A DNA stretch of 64,000 nt from Odiellus spinosus (GCA_963920705.1 OY987230.1:9743185-9807184), one strand, 5' to 3'. Counted from the stretch's first letter, positions 24,951-38,800 are shown. Numbers and translations: made by a program. Notes: a model not told the origin generated them from the letters alone.

Positions 24951-25030
24951 TTTGTTTAATTAAAAACTCACATAAATGCAATTTGATTATTTTGTTTAAT
25001 TAAAAACTCAAATAAATGCAATTTTATTTA
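24951..25030 (+). repeat. 40-bp direct duplication
   Basis: TTTGTTTAATTAAAAACTCA plus ATAAATGCAATTT occurs at 24951 and again at 24991, a period of exactly 40 bp with one visible mismatch. It is a two-unit tandem repeat about 360 bp upstream of the Plp start. Confidence 0.75.
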
Positions 25031-25358
25031 TAAAATAGTTTTTATTATATATTTTTATTAATTATGTTAATTTATTATGGAAAATTATTCACTCTAGAAT
25101 CTATTATTACTAGATGGCGCTAATAACATAGAAAAAAATATTATTTTGAAAACATAGATGACGATAGTGTTTCAAGAAATTATCTTTTGTCACACAATCG
25201 AGATTTTTGGTCACCTATATCGCCTTTCGCCGTTTTGAGTAAATCCCGAATCGCGTTTTGTCAAAAACTCGTAACCCCTGTTACCCCCGTATGTGAATGT
25301 GTTACGTTCATCATCGATTAGGCAAAATTTGGCATAATTATCGCGTATTTAAAAAACA

Positions 25359-25367
25359 ATGAAGTAG
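25359..25367 (+). promoter_or_regulatory. Minimal upstream ORF (Met-Lys-stop) before Plp
   Basis: ATGAAGTAG lies 19 bases upstream of the Plp start codon, in the presumed 5' leader. A two-codon upstream ORF so close to the main start could dampen initiation. Its presence in the mRNA is inferred, because the transcription start is not known. Confidence 0.35.
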
Positions 25368-25386
25368 CATCCGAAAAAGTGAAAAA

Positions 25387-28300
25387 ATGGACGAAGAAGA
25401 ACGCCGAATAAAACTGGAGGCTGGAAAGGCTAAAGTAAGATATTATTTATGTTTGGGTCGGCTCTTTCGTTAAGCCTTGGCAAAAGATGAAATGTTTGGG
25501 CCGGGGAGGGAGGGTTAAGGGGATGCCAAAGCCATTAAATTTGCGTAGGCGGCGTGGAAAAGGACCTTTATATCTATATCTCATGCGCAAGTAATTATTG
25601 TAGAAGGAAATGCGTGACAAAACATACCTCTATGGGCAAATATTATAGAGCCAAATAAGTTTTCAAGTTTTATTATTCAAAGTTGGTATTTTCATTTGAG
25701 AAGCCAGAATCGAGGGGGTGACGAATGTACCACCGGATTACTACAGTGCCTATTTTTTGCAAAACATACATTGAATACCTGATTATTTGGCTTTATCAAA
25801 TGTATGCATGTTTACATCAGATTACGTGAGTGGCCTTTTCCCTTGGACAGAATATGGTTATTATATCATAGAAAAGGATTTTGTTAAACCCAGCCTGATC
25901 ACTCGATCAACTTGCCCACCAGGCTCATAAAACTATGGTTTCTTGAGGTGTATATTAAGACATATAGATTGATACATCTAATTTATCACACTATACCTGT
26001 ATTGAATGATACATTTCTTTGACTACTATGAAAACTACTGGTTGTGGTAAATGAGCTATTATTTGATGTATAGGATTTGAAAGTGCTTTGACTTATAGTT
26101 GATAAAACTTGGGGTATCTTACTGTCATTTTTTATACAAAAAATATTTTGGCAAAGCCCTTCTTTCTTCAAGGACTGAAAGACAGATTTTTTGCATATGA
26201 AAATAACAAATAAAAAGACTCCGTATAGCGAAGTTATGATCCCCGCAACCATGTAGAGTTGAAAGTATCCTGTTATCCAAGGAATGAATTCAGATATCCA
26301 AACCATTCCCATTATAATGAAAAGTTTCAAATATAGATGAAACCTGTTTCAAAGAAAAATGTGTATTAACATTAAATTATAGTTTATTTCATTTCGAAAT
26401 AAATAGGTTCTAAATTTGATTATGTTACTCTGTACTTGACCCTTTTGGGTCTATTGAGTAATATTGGTTCACAATGGATGTCAATGTATATTTTATATAT
26501 ATTGGGCCTTTAGACATCTAGAGAGAAAATCCCCCAGTTTCTTCTGGAGGAATTTGATACCCCAGAAGTGAGTCTCATTGGACCAAAAACTGCAGGGAAC
26601 ATTTTTTTGTGTTTTTTTAACTCGAAACCGAAACTATCCTAATCTAATCCTCGCCCAGCCTAGCCTAACGGTCCCTGACCCTGCTTCATTAGCAAATTAA
26701 ATGACTTCGAACTAATGGTGAAATGTATTTTTCACAAATACATTGAAGCCAGTGCATGATTTACATAACATACCGTAGTTTTCTTGCACAAATGCATTTT
26801 TTAATTCGTTTGTGCAGGCACAAAGAAGTGAAACAGAAGAGAGTTATTAGTTCTACCCCATGCTTTCCCTCTTGGCTCATAGGCTTGGAACAAGGTTATT
26901 AAAAATCAGGGTTTGGTTGTAGGATGCTCCTTAGAGAAGATAACACGCACATTGTATGCAAAAGTCACTGCATCCCAGTTCCTGTGAAATGTTGACACAA
27001 ACGTTTACAGGAAACGTGGTAGCTCCAACATGACGATAAATTTGAATTTGTGTTGCATATAAATTTCAAAATTTTGCCCATTTCCTGTTTAGGGATAGTG
27101 TCTAATTTTCATTGGAAGTGGAATATTGACATTTTATGCATACAACGCTAAAATTCTATTCACCACGGCTCATCCCTTACCAAAAGAACAAGTTGGTTGA
27201 AAATATTTTGAGAAAGGTTCCAAGAGGTCATAATAAAGTACACCCATTGTACATCAAGGCCACTTAAGAGGGGGTTCTACAAAATTCGCTGACACCCCTT
27301 TAAAGAGTTCCCAAAGAAGTCTTCTTAGGTGAAATTTTTTTTTGGCAAAACTTTATTTTTAAATAACTCAATGAACTTGGATGAAGTCTGATTGAAGTTA
27401 AATTTTTTGGCTAAAACTTGATCTTAAATAACCTTGGTTTGATCAACCCTCTAATTGATAAGATGGTTATTTTAGGATGAAATAGCTTACGCTAAAGACC
27501 ATATATAATTTCATAATATGGTGCTAAAACATTAACATTGAGCCCTTACCAATAAAAGTTGGTCTTAAGAGGTCTTGGGGAAGTTTTTCGGGTGTCTTAT
27601 GTAGTCTTAAGAGGTCTTGGGGAAATCTTCATTATGTTAAGAAGTCTTGTGGAAGTCTTAAAGACTTCCCCAAGACTTTTATAGTGTTCTTGAGGACCTC
27701 TTCAGATCGGACTATCTTTTTTCGGTAAGGGAGCTCGCGTGCTAAGCTATATCACCCTGTATAGCCTAAAATATATTGTTAAAAAAACCAAAAAAACTAT
27801 TAAGAATTTGCAATAAATTGTAACATATTGTTTTGGTCAACTGTAAAAAGTTCCAAAACAAAGTGAAAGTTTTAAGTGGGATCAAAATCTATCAGTTGGT
27901 TTGCTTAGTTTTCCCCAAAAATGTTTTTTGTCTAAATTCCATCACACTCCTGAGTAAAATATACTTTAAAATTGCCAGTCTTGAGCAGATAGTAAAAAAG
28001 AAATGCTTTACCTTTTTCTATGTAGATTCATGTTGTGTTTGGCTGTCATTTTAGCTACTTTAATCAGAGCTCTCGCTGTTAGTCCAAAAAACGTAAAGTT
28101 TCCAATTAAAATTAATCCAACTGGGGCATTGAAATAAATTAGAAAAGCCGGTGTTCCATTGAGCCAGCAACGTTGCTTAGCGAATGATGGAGAAAGTTTA
28201 TGATTTTGAGGAGTGGCACTGTCCATAATGATTGCCGGTAAAGCCAAAATTATTGTTCCTATCCAAGCATATAGCGCGTATTTCCAATATTTGAACCTTC

Positions 28301-31300
28301 TCGTGTTAGATTCGGATAGCCGGTTAAAGCTTATAACAGTTTGCCAGATATCGAAAGACATGACGTTAGTCCACATAAAAACGCTCAAAAAAGATAGATG
28401 AGTTAAAATTGCCATAGCTTTGCAGGATGTTTTGGTCATATATCGATTCGAGATAAAGTCTATCATTAAAAATGTGTAGGTAAATATCAGGCAAGCAGAT
28501 AGTGATATCAAATTTTTTCCGGGTATGTTTTTAAATTCTGATAATTTACGGTATATTATAATAGTCACTAAAAGGCATACGATCGATAAACTTAGAGTTG
28601 ACATCAATATTGGATAGTAGGATCTGGGTAGTTTTCTCTTGTAAGGCATAATCTCCGTGGACAGGTTAGCAATCATGGTGAAGTTATTACCAGCCTCAGC
28701 CATATTGATTTCCAATATCCCGGTAGAATTTTCGTAGATGAGCCATTCAGTTTCATTCTGGTTGAAGCTCTCCATTGTGCCAAATAATAAGCCAATATCT
28801 GTGAATGATAATAATATAGTTGTATTATAATTTATGCTACGTAATTTTTATCAACCTCATATCCTTATCAAATCAAAAATCTGGCATAGTTTTATCATAA
28901 AGTAGTAATGAAACTAAAGCAAACTTACATTGTGAAAGTTTATCTTTGAATTACCAAACACGATTAACTGCATTCTTTCTGGAAACACAATTATAGATGA
29001 ACCTCTGTTTTTGGAAAGAAAAAATCTCCCCAACTTCTCAGATCGAAGTTCGCTTTTAACAAGATGACTTCATATTACGCCAGTTTTTATATACACATAC
29101 ACCCCATTAGAATATTACGTTAAAACCTCTTTAGATGTAGATTTGTTTTCTATATATCTTGGGAGTGATTACCATTTAGGTTCGAAGACTATTAGATTCC
29201 CTATAGAGTGCTTGCGGTTTTAACTTCGTAATTTGTATTAATAAAAATAACTCTTTTCATCCCGCTATTCTTATTGGCTCGTCCCAATTTTTTTAGAAAG
29301 AGTTTGCCTCTTTAGTTTTCGACAGACACCCTAGGGTTAGGGGTTTCCCCAGAATAAAATATTTCAAGGTATTATTTTAATTTATATCCTGAAACAGGGT
29401 GTAAAGTTGAGAGGAGGACGAAGATTGTAAAACAGCAGCTCTCATCTTACAACTATTTTTTTCTTAAACTTGTCTTATATTTGTCAGGGTACAGTGCTAA
29501 GGAAGCAATTAAATTGTACTATATTTTAACACCTATTAATCTTTTGGTGTTATTCTAGCGATATGTTGATATCATATATTTATATAACTCTTTTCAACCT
29601 TTATTGCCCAAGAATTGAGCCTCATTATGCAATTGTGAGAATTTTTAAATATTTTTTTTTCCTCAAGTCTAGGGGTGTAGGAATTTTAGCATCAGGTTGT
29701 CTTATTTTGGGTTTTTACGTATCCTGTATGAAGTAAAAGATTTTTCTAAGCATGGCTCGATGGCAATTAACGCGTCTGACCTAACAGATCTTCTTTAGTC
29801 TATATTCTATAATTATTCTCCAATTAATGAAGCCAAACTTATTGCTTTATAAAGATCATATTAATTTCTGACAAACTAGCTATAGTTCATTAAACTTAAT
29901 TATTTAAATTAAACAAATATTAGTGATATAAAATTAATATAGTATAAGGACTGACCTTTACGATCTTTCTATTCCGAGTGATGGAGCTTCAACTGAAAGT
30001 GTAATCCCTAAAATTGTCAAAATCTCTCGTCCGGAAAAGGTGGTTGTTGGGGATCAACATCCTCCGGGGTTTTATGCTTTTAATATATTTTTTATTGCCA
30101 GTAGATTTCCCCATCAAATGATAAATAAACTGGAATTCATTTGATCATTTAAAGTTCCTCAATTGAAGGAAATGAGTAATGAGATATTAATATGGTCAAG
30201 TTTTGCGCCTAGATTACAGAAGTCAAAAAATTGGGAAGTGTAATAAATAATGCTTGAAAGACGGGGGTCTTGTAAAATGAAGTTAAACCAAGAACTCATT
30301 TATGTAAATAAAAACATGGTAGAAAAGATATTCTAAACCTATCCTTGTAGACTTGATATTGAACTGTGAAAATTTCAAATCAAAATGAAAACAGTAAAAT
30401 CCAGTACTATTAAAGTTACAGTGCAAGGGTATTAGCCTCAGTAAAAAAATCAAATGCAAGAGTGTGCTCTAGTACTTTTAAGAGGTACGAGCGATCAAAT
30501 TGCCAACGAATTTTGGCTGCAAAGAATGCTAAAAAGGCTAATGCTGTATTTGCAGGTAGTTAGGTACATGAATGAGTTTTTCGTTAAACGTAATAGGGAA
30601 TGACATCATATTGAAAATGTCTTAAAATTAGAACTTTAGATTTTTTCATGTAAATCTTTAGCTATGATTCTCAAATTTGGTTTGCTCTGTTTAAATTTTA
30701 CCATTTGGAAAGATATGACTGTTTGATTACTAAAGCAAGAAGTGGATCTGATAGTGTCCCTTACAAACGCGGTTCTTCGCTACACAGTAGATTTACCTTA
30801 CCAAATAAGCACATCAGGTCCCATTGCATGGTTCCTGTCTTTGTTAATCTGTATTTAGTGTGCGGCTTGTATTAATTTCACAGGGGAGCGTTGAGGCTCC
30901 ACTACCTTTAATAAAGTCAAAAGTTTGAAATATTATTTTTCATTTACCGGTATGGTTTTTGTGAAGTATCTATTTACTATACTCTTGTACTTGTAGAGTA
31001 CAAAATGGTATAAAATGGTCAAGTGGTTGCCTTTTAATGGTCAAAATTTATAGGGGTCATATTTGAGAATGAATACGAATCAATACTAACTACACATACA
31101 CTGAATATCGTAGTTTGCCAAGTTTTTGAAAAAGAAAGAAAGTGGGGGAGTCAAGAGAAAGAAAGGACGAAAATTAGAGATCTCTGGCACCACCACGGAT
31201 CTGCCACCATCTGATCCCCTTAATGGTACCAAACCATCAGCCGGGCCATCAGAGACTTATTCCGAAAGTGAAGACCATTTAAGTCAACCTGATTCGGAAA

Positions 31301-32869
31301 GCCTCACTAGTGAATGTTTGAGTTCTAGAGATGAGGTACACTTTTGTTTTAGGATTCGACCCTCGTGACCCTTTACATTTGTTTCGTTTTTGTTTGATTT
31401 TTTTTTTTTTTTTGTCTTTATTTTTTTTAGGGGGACCCTAAATCATCCCTTAGTGATGAATTATCACTAGAGGTACTGTCGATACTTTAACTTGAAAGAG
31501 ATTTGATGAATTTTGAGGAAATTGCAAGATCTGATTGGCATATCTTTCTCATATTGCCTTAGTTGTTAAAAAGATATATATATTTTTTTCAATTATGCCC
31601 TTATGAATGTCATGTAGGTGTAAAATTAACACTTCTTAGATCACCCATACAGATGCCAGTTGACAACTTCAACAAAGCTCAATATTTTATTTAAACTAAA
31701 TATTACTCTAGCTTCGTAACTGACACTGCTAAGCCTTTTATTCCCCACTTTTTTGTATTACATCTAGAGGCGTTTTTAACACAAAGTTTTACAGCTCCCA
31801 GACTGCGCCCAGATTGGGTACGAGACTAATAACGACATGGGTTAAACGCCACGACTCTACAGTTGCTAATTTCTAGCTATAGCATACTAATAACAATCCA
31901 TTGTTGGAGTTTTAAGTAATCCTTTAAATGAACCCGCGGATCCAGGATTTCTGCCGTTGGTCTTCATTCTAGCATGTCTGTTGATAGTGCCATCGCTATT
32001 AGATGGTCAAGGTAGCTATCTGCTTACCATTTAAAATATCTAAAGGTAGTACTGCTTGAATAAATAAGAGAAAAAACTTTCAATGAGCTAATTCTCGAAC
32101 CATGATGGGCTACTTTAACCATATCATATTCTTGCTTTAATGGTAGGAGTAATTTTTTTCCTTGAAAGGATATTTTTGAGTATTTGATTAAATTATACCA
32201 TAATCCCACCGTTTTGGATGTAGAAAAAATCAGAAAGCTTCGTTGCCAAGATCATTGCTACTTTATCAGAATTTAGCACTATCTCTCGGTTATTTATTAC
32301 CCAATATAGAAGTTTTCGTATCTATAACCAACTTTATATTGAATAGGATTTTCCTACAAATCTAAGCAACATTGATCAGCAGTCGAAATGTGATTTAGTT
32401 ATTGCCCGTCAAAGGATTCTAGAACTCCAAGAGTTAGTTGATGGTAAAAATGAGACTGTGGAAATGACGCTAGAAGAAAATAAAGATCTTAAACTCCAGC
32501 TTACTCAAATGCAACACAGTTTTGATAGCTCCTTAGACGCTCCGACTAGTTTATTAGATGATGATCCAACAAGAAAGAGCTCCGTATCCGACTGCCATAC
32601 TATAGTGGAACAATATAGCAAGAAAGTAAATTAAATACTGTAATGAAGCCCATGTATTTTTGGAACCATAGGTTTTTTTTTTGTTTTTGTCAACGCAATA
32701 GGTGGAAGAATATAAGAAAGCTCTAAACCAAAGGGAAGAAATAATACAGCAACTCACAGAGAGGCTAGTTGCCACGTTGGCCAGCAGAGATGAAGTTCAA
32801 AAGGACGCCATGGTCCAGTCCGAAAATTTAGCGCAAGAAATTAGTTTATTAAAATCACAATTGAAACAG
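25387..32869 (+). CDS. Plp: Plp exons 1-5, N-terminal region
   Basis: Exons are 25387-25434, 31114-31335, 31431-31472, 32347-32625 and 32702-32869, all phase 0, encoding residues 1-253. Exon 1 carries MDEEERRIKLEAGKAK. It joins FAKFLKKKESGG in exon 2, which reproduces the E-E-R-x-K-L-E-A-G-K-A-K-L-A-x-F start of AKAP9 across a 5.7-kb intron; this is why I place the start so far upstream. Exon 2 continues with a basic stretch and an acidic Ser-rich linker. Exon 5 (VEEYKKALNQREEIIQQLTE and on) matches the conserved N-terminal 'x-A-I-x-Q-R-D-x-I-I-x-Q-L-T' block of AKAP9 and pericentrin. Confidence 0.85.
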
Positions 32870-35800
32870 GTATTTAAAAACTTTGACGCAGTTTAATTTC
32901 CTTGTCTTTCACTTTCGAATACAATTTATGCTTAACTTAATAGGCTACTGAAGTTCTATTGAAACAGCAAACAGGATCAGGAATTTCCCCGCAAGAATTA
33001 CTCGACGCTAGAAATGAGGTTTTGTTTCTAAACCGAGAAAATATTCGCAAGGATGCCCTGATTCAAGATTTGGCTACAAAGTTAAAGATGGCTAATCAAG
33101 ACAATGAAAATATGCAAGAGAGCTTTAAGCTGGATCTACTTCACTGCCAAAATAAGATACAGTCTCTCGAGTCAGAAATGAATCATGAAAGAATACGGGG
33201 GATCTTGGACATTACGGAAGGCGATGATGAAGCTCAGAATGACATTGAACGCTACCAATTTCAAGCCCTATCCGCCGATACTTCTAGTCAAATGGCTTCC
33301 TACGCTGAAAAAATTGACATTTTGAATGAAGAAAATCGTCAACTTAATCTGAAATTATCTGAAATGCAAGGCGAAATTCAATTGTTAAGAACTCTTCAAC
33401 CCATCAATAAAAATTTACCAAGTTTTATAGAAGAAGGAAAAGGCGACTTTTATAACAATTCTGATGATAGTTGTTCTTCTTTGGGAAGCCCATCTAAGCA
33501 ACAAGGATTAATTGGCAAAGAGCTATTCAACTTAATTGATTTAAAAGAGCAAGAAGATGTTGAGATTGAAGAAGATTTTTCTAAAATTGAGCCCTGTTTC
33601 GTCGCTACTCCAGATTCTGGAAAAGGAAGAAGCTCAATATACGCTTTACATGAAAATGAAGTCGGCTACTTTGAAAGTGATTCTCAAACTGACCCTTCAA
33701 CTAGCGAATTAGGAGGAAAGTCTCTCTCGCAAGAAAAGAATGAAAATTTGGATTCAAAAAAATTAAAAGCCAATAGCGTGCTACTTAGTTTGAAAGCTTT
33801 TGAGTCTGAGAAACAAGCTTTAGGTAGCGAATTGGAAAATCTAGGAAGACTATTTGCTGAGGTAAACGAATTAAAATTGTTTCTTTCGGAAGCGAAAAGA
33901 GCTACCGAGACTATTGGTTTTGAAGTTTTAGATTTGAGCCAGACGAGTTCTAAAATATCACAACTACAACTCGAACTTGATAGTGAGAAGTTAAGCACGC
34001 AAAATTTGTTGAAAGAATTGGATTTAGTTAATGAAAGTAATAAATATTTGAATAGCAAACTGTCTGCTTTAGAAGAAAATTTAAACGCTAAATCCTTAAT
34101 GTTTGAAAAAGCTTATTTCGAGCTCCAACTTTACAAAAAAGATGTAGAAAAACTGGAGGAATACGTCAATGGACCAATAATTACAAGTTATTCTTTCGAC
34201 ACTTCAATCGATTCTATAATATCTGTGGTAAAAATGTTTCAAGAGCTCAGATCTCAAAATCAGTGCCTCAACAGTGTGCTAGAAGAGAGCGAATACAGCA
34301 AAGCTCAATTGGAGAAATCCCTTCTTCAACTAACTGAAAAATACAAGACTGAATTGCAAGAAAAAGAGTTGGCTTTGATAACCGTTTCTGAAAATTGCCT
34401 TGATAATCATTTAAAAAATTTAGAAATTTCAAATACCTCCAACGCTTTTGAGCATAATATAGATGAAGGGGCATTTGCGGAGTTAGAAAGAATGTCAAAC
34501 GCGGTATCGGAAGTTCAGGTGTTAAATAGCCGTATTCAAGAAATCGAGGATGAAAAAATATCTTTGGAACATAAATTGGCCCAGTTGTCTCATGATTTGG
34601 AAGAGTTAGTCGAAGCTAACTTAGAGTTAAAATCTGAGAAATCCAGAATTGAAAATGAACTGAGTGAAAAGGTCTCGGATCTGGAAGACACTAGCCAAGA
34701 TTTGGAGGCCCATATTGATAAGTTAAAAATGCAACTCAATTTAGCCGAAAGTGCCAAGGAAGAGCTTCATCGTGAGGTTAATTTGATGACTGAAAAGCAT
34801 GATAAATGGCTTTTAATGACGAGGGATCAACTAATTGATGCTTTACCAAGATACGTTGTTGAAGAACACAGGAACTGCGCTGCCTCATTTCTTTTACTGG
34901 AAGAACGGTTGAGGATGGAAACTGAAAATAAGAACGCCATATTAGCTCAGTTGGCTTATTATTCTAAACGGAATGAACAGCACGAAAAAATGTACAGAGA
35001 AGTTCTCAAGCGGTACCACGAAATGAAAGACTTGGTCAGACAGCTTTGGGATGATCGGGACAAGTTGAAAAGAGAGTTGTTGGAAGCTAAATATGAGAAG
35101 GGAAGTTTAGAAGCTAATATAACCAATTTGAAAGAATCACTAGCCGATCTCGTATCATCTAAGGAATCCCAAGAGATATGCGTGAAACGAGTTGCTGATC
35201 TCGGTGGGCTTTCCGGTGACAAGGAAGATAAATCTGGTGGCAGAAGTTTCTTAGGGGAAGAGTATAATTTTCAAACCAGCGAGGTATCCAAGGCTCAGCA
35301 TCAATTGATATCAATCTTTGGTGATAATTTTTTTAAAAATATTAATCAAATTGCCAACTTGAAGACTGTTTACAAAATCCACTTAGATGATAAGGCCGTC
35401 CAAGAAAAAATAGCCTATTTTTGCTGCCATGAAACTGAACAATATAGTTTGTATAAAGCTGTGATTGAAAAATCAAGGAAGACGCTGAAAGACTTAATTT
35501 GGTTAAATAATGCAGTGGAAGCTCTTGAATTAGACATTCAGTACGAAGAAAGTGAGATGCATACACGAGCTATGGAAATTTTGCGGTGTCAGAATGAACT
35601 TTCATCCTTAATTGATACTGTGGAGTCAGAAACTATTGTTGTCAAAAATGTGAAAGACTTGGGAAATGAGACGGATGCCTCCACTAATCATTACTACAAG
35701 GATTATAGGTTCGACTTGGACGAATCCTTGTGCCAGAAAAATGAAAAAGAAAAAAAGCTGATGTATGAAACTGCTCTACAAAAACTTTGTGATATTGAAA

Positions 35801-38800
35801 ACGACTTATCTAGTGTCTTGGAAAAATGGAACCAGTTGTGCGTTAATTACTTAGAAATAACTGTGATAAAACAAAAAGATGTGGCTAAGCGTGATAACTT
35901 AAGAAGTCGCCTGGCGGAAGCGATTAGCGATAAAGAATCTCGAGATTTAAGTATAAAACACGTTTCAGTTTTAGGAGGAGATGACGGTATAAATCATCAA
36001 GATCAAATCTCCAATGACTACGACATTTTAAATCAATCCCAGCATTTCATCACTGGTCTGAACTCGTCCCCCGAAGCTCTTCACACTGATCTCACGGATG
36101 ATACTCAATGTCGGTCACAAATGAACACTGTCAAACATGTTGAAGATCTTATGGATGATCACAAGGGTTCAGACATCGACAGCGAGATTGACTCTCAATC
36201 TAAAGACTCTAATCACAAAACTGAGCTTTTTTCCGACAATTCTTCAATTAAGGAGGAAATCGAAGAATATAATGACTCTTGCATGTCTGACGATCTTTAC
36301 AATATTTTGGAAAATCAGTTTTTGAGTGGAGCTGGCAATGATTTATTAGAAAATGCTGAAGCGCTAATTACTATGGCTGAGGTAGGGATTAATTTTTCAC
36401 TAGGAATACATACACTCATTTTGTTATAAAAATGAGTTAATCTTGATTATTAGATGGATGTCAGCAACCAAATTCATGAGGAAAAATTTGAAAGTTCAGG
36501 ACTGACTGATAATGCTCAGCTTCTTATGGAGCTTCAGAACTTGCAGTTTGATTTTATTCAAAAAGAAATTGAAACTCATACTGTTAAAGTACGAATCTCA
36601 ATAAATTTTTAGAACTAAAATAATTAACTATGAACAATTTCTTTAGATGGAATCGGCAGTGAGAGAAAGCTATTTGGAAATGATACACAAAGAGAAGCTG
36701 GTTATGCTTAGGGAAATTCTCACCAAAGAAAAACTAGAATCAGTTTACGAGCTAAGAAACAAAATGAACACTTTTCATGAGAAAGTTCTATTTGGTACCA
36801 GGATTGATTTGGAAAACGAATTTGCCGCATCGGAAAATAAATTGAGAGAGGAGTTTAACCAGAAACTAAGAGAAATTAATAATTCTTATACTGAAAAGGT
36901 AAATAAATGAAAATCAAAAATTGTCCCACTGTTTTGGTTAAATTTTGGGTTATTTTTAATTTATTCGTGGATAGTTGAAGTCTTTGGAATCTGTGGCAAA
37001 TGAAATTAATGAAAATAATTCAGCTCAAACTTTTAGTAACAAGGATTTCAAAGATTCGGTCTTAAACGCGATCAATGAAGCCACCTTGGATGCTAAAATA
37101 GTTGAAATCAATGATAAAATGTACCGGGAAATGTCCAAATATAAGGAAGATGTTGAAAAAAGATACTCTGACCAAGCTAAGATTGCCAGCGAAATCTCCG
37201 ACATCAAAAAGCAGATAGAGGCTCAGGTATCTGAAAAAACAAGTAAGTTATGCATAATTTCCCATATCAAAAAAGGATAGAAGTTATACTGGGAATTCTT
37301 AAGGGACCCGATTTTACTGCGTTCAACCTCCAAATATAACATCACGTCGATCATCAATAACATTTTTCCTTCCCAAAATCCCCAACTGGTAGTAATTTCA
37401 TATTATTTATCTCTTTAATTTATCAAACAATAAATAGTTTCCCGCGCAACAATGCCTCTATTTTTCCTTGTGAAATCGCAATCAAAAAACCACTCCAAAA
37501 CCAACACAAATATCTTTGATGTTGGCAACAAATCAGGGAAGCCTTTAATTGTGAGTTGATGGTTTAAACCTGACAGCAAGTGATACAAAAAGTACACACC
37601 CATTTTTGGTAAAATCATAATATAATGGGTACATAAGAATTATCAGTGTAAATTCTATCCTTTCTTGCATCCCATAAACAAATTCTAATTTTCTGCTGGT
37701 ACCCTGTCCTTTCTAATGTAAGGGATTTTTTTTTTTTTTTTTTTTTAAATAGTATACAGCTCCGAAACTTATACCCAAACAGCCACACCCTTTTTTAAAG
37801 TTGTGAATGATATTGCTAAAGATGTAACAGAGCATCTAAATGTAAGTGTTTTGAATCTTTTGATCTCGTTTTTAATTTCTAGGTTTCACATTGATTTGGA
37901 ATATTTTTTGGTTTCAGAAATTGATCAAAAGATGGTCTTCTAATGTTTCCTTCAACTTGCACTCATTACCAAATCTTGAAACCATCTTCACACCGGTATC
38001 TGTTGATGGCCATACCTCATCGGATGACTCTGCAAAAATTATTGCCTTGCAGAATGCCAGCGTGATTCTGGATCAGAAAGAAAAGTTTTTGCATGAAGCT
38101 AAGGGTAAGTGAGCATGCTTTTACTTACTTTTTCGCATTGTTAGTTTAAATCCCCTTGAAAAACATTACTTGACCTCTCTGGGAGATGAGGAAAAATAAC
38201 ACTCAATAGTAAAAATGTTTTTAGCTTAAATAATTAAGAATGCTTAAAAATCACAGGTGTTATAGACTATTTGTGCCAGTATAAGTGTATCTTCTCGAAG
38301 TTACTCAGGTCGTATTCAGTAATGTAGGCATCGATTGAGATAAGAAAGATGTGCACTATCCCTTTCCAAAGTGGATATTTAAGCCCATATTTTGGGCGGA
38401 AAAATACCGAAATGTGAGCTAAATTATACCATTTATGAAAAACTATTTATATAAATGGGTCTAATATTAGCCAGTTGCTGTCAAGCTCAAATTTTGGGAA
38501 TATGTAAATAGCATTGACCATGCAGTAATGACTACACCCAAAATTTTGGCTTAAATAGCCAAGTGGAGACGGCCGTATCTTTAATTCAGTGAGAATTTTA
38601 TTTTTCTTCTTTACTCTAAGCAAAAAACTCTGCTTATTAAAAAATTGGTAGATCACACTTTTCATTTATAAAAGTTATTTTACACTTGATATTGCGCTAA
38701 ATTGGCCAGTGAAAAACGATGTAGATGATCAGGGAAAACCTGGAGAAGTCAGGGAATTTTGTAAAGAAAAATCTGTGTGAACCCAGCATTATATCTAATC

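Noticed and set aside
28927..29068. 45-codon minus-strand stretch ending in a GTAAGT donor, as a coding GPCR exon
   Set aside because: Its phase does not fit the known exon and its sequence lacks the cysteines of a Methuselah ectodomain. At best it is untranslated leader.
33684..35566. Several minus-strand frames of 74-124 codons opposite Plp exon 6
   Set aside because: They are shadows of the coiled-coil coding exon and read Ser/Leu/Phe-rich as expected of its complement.
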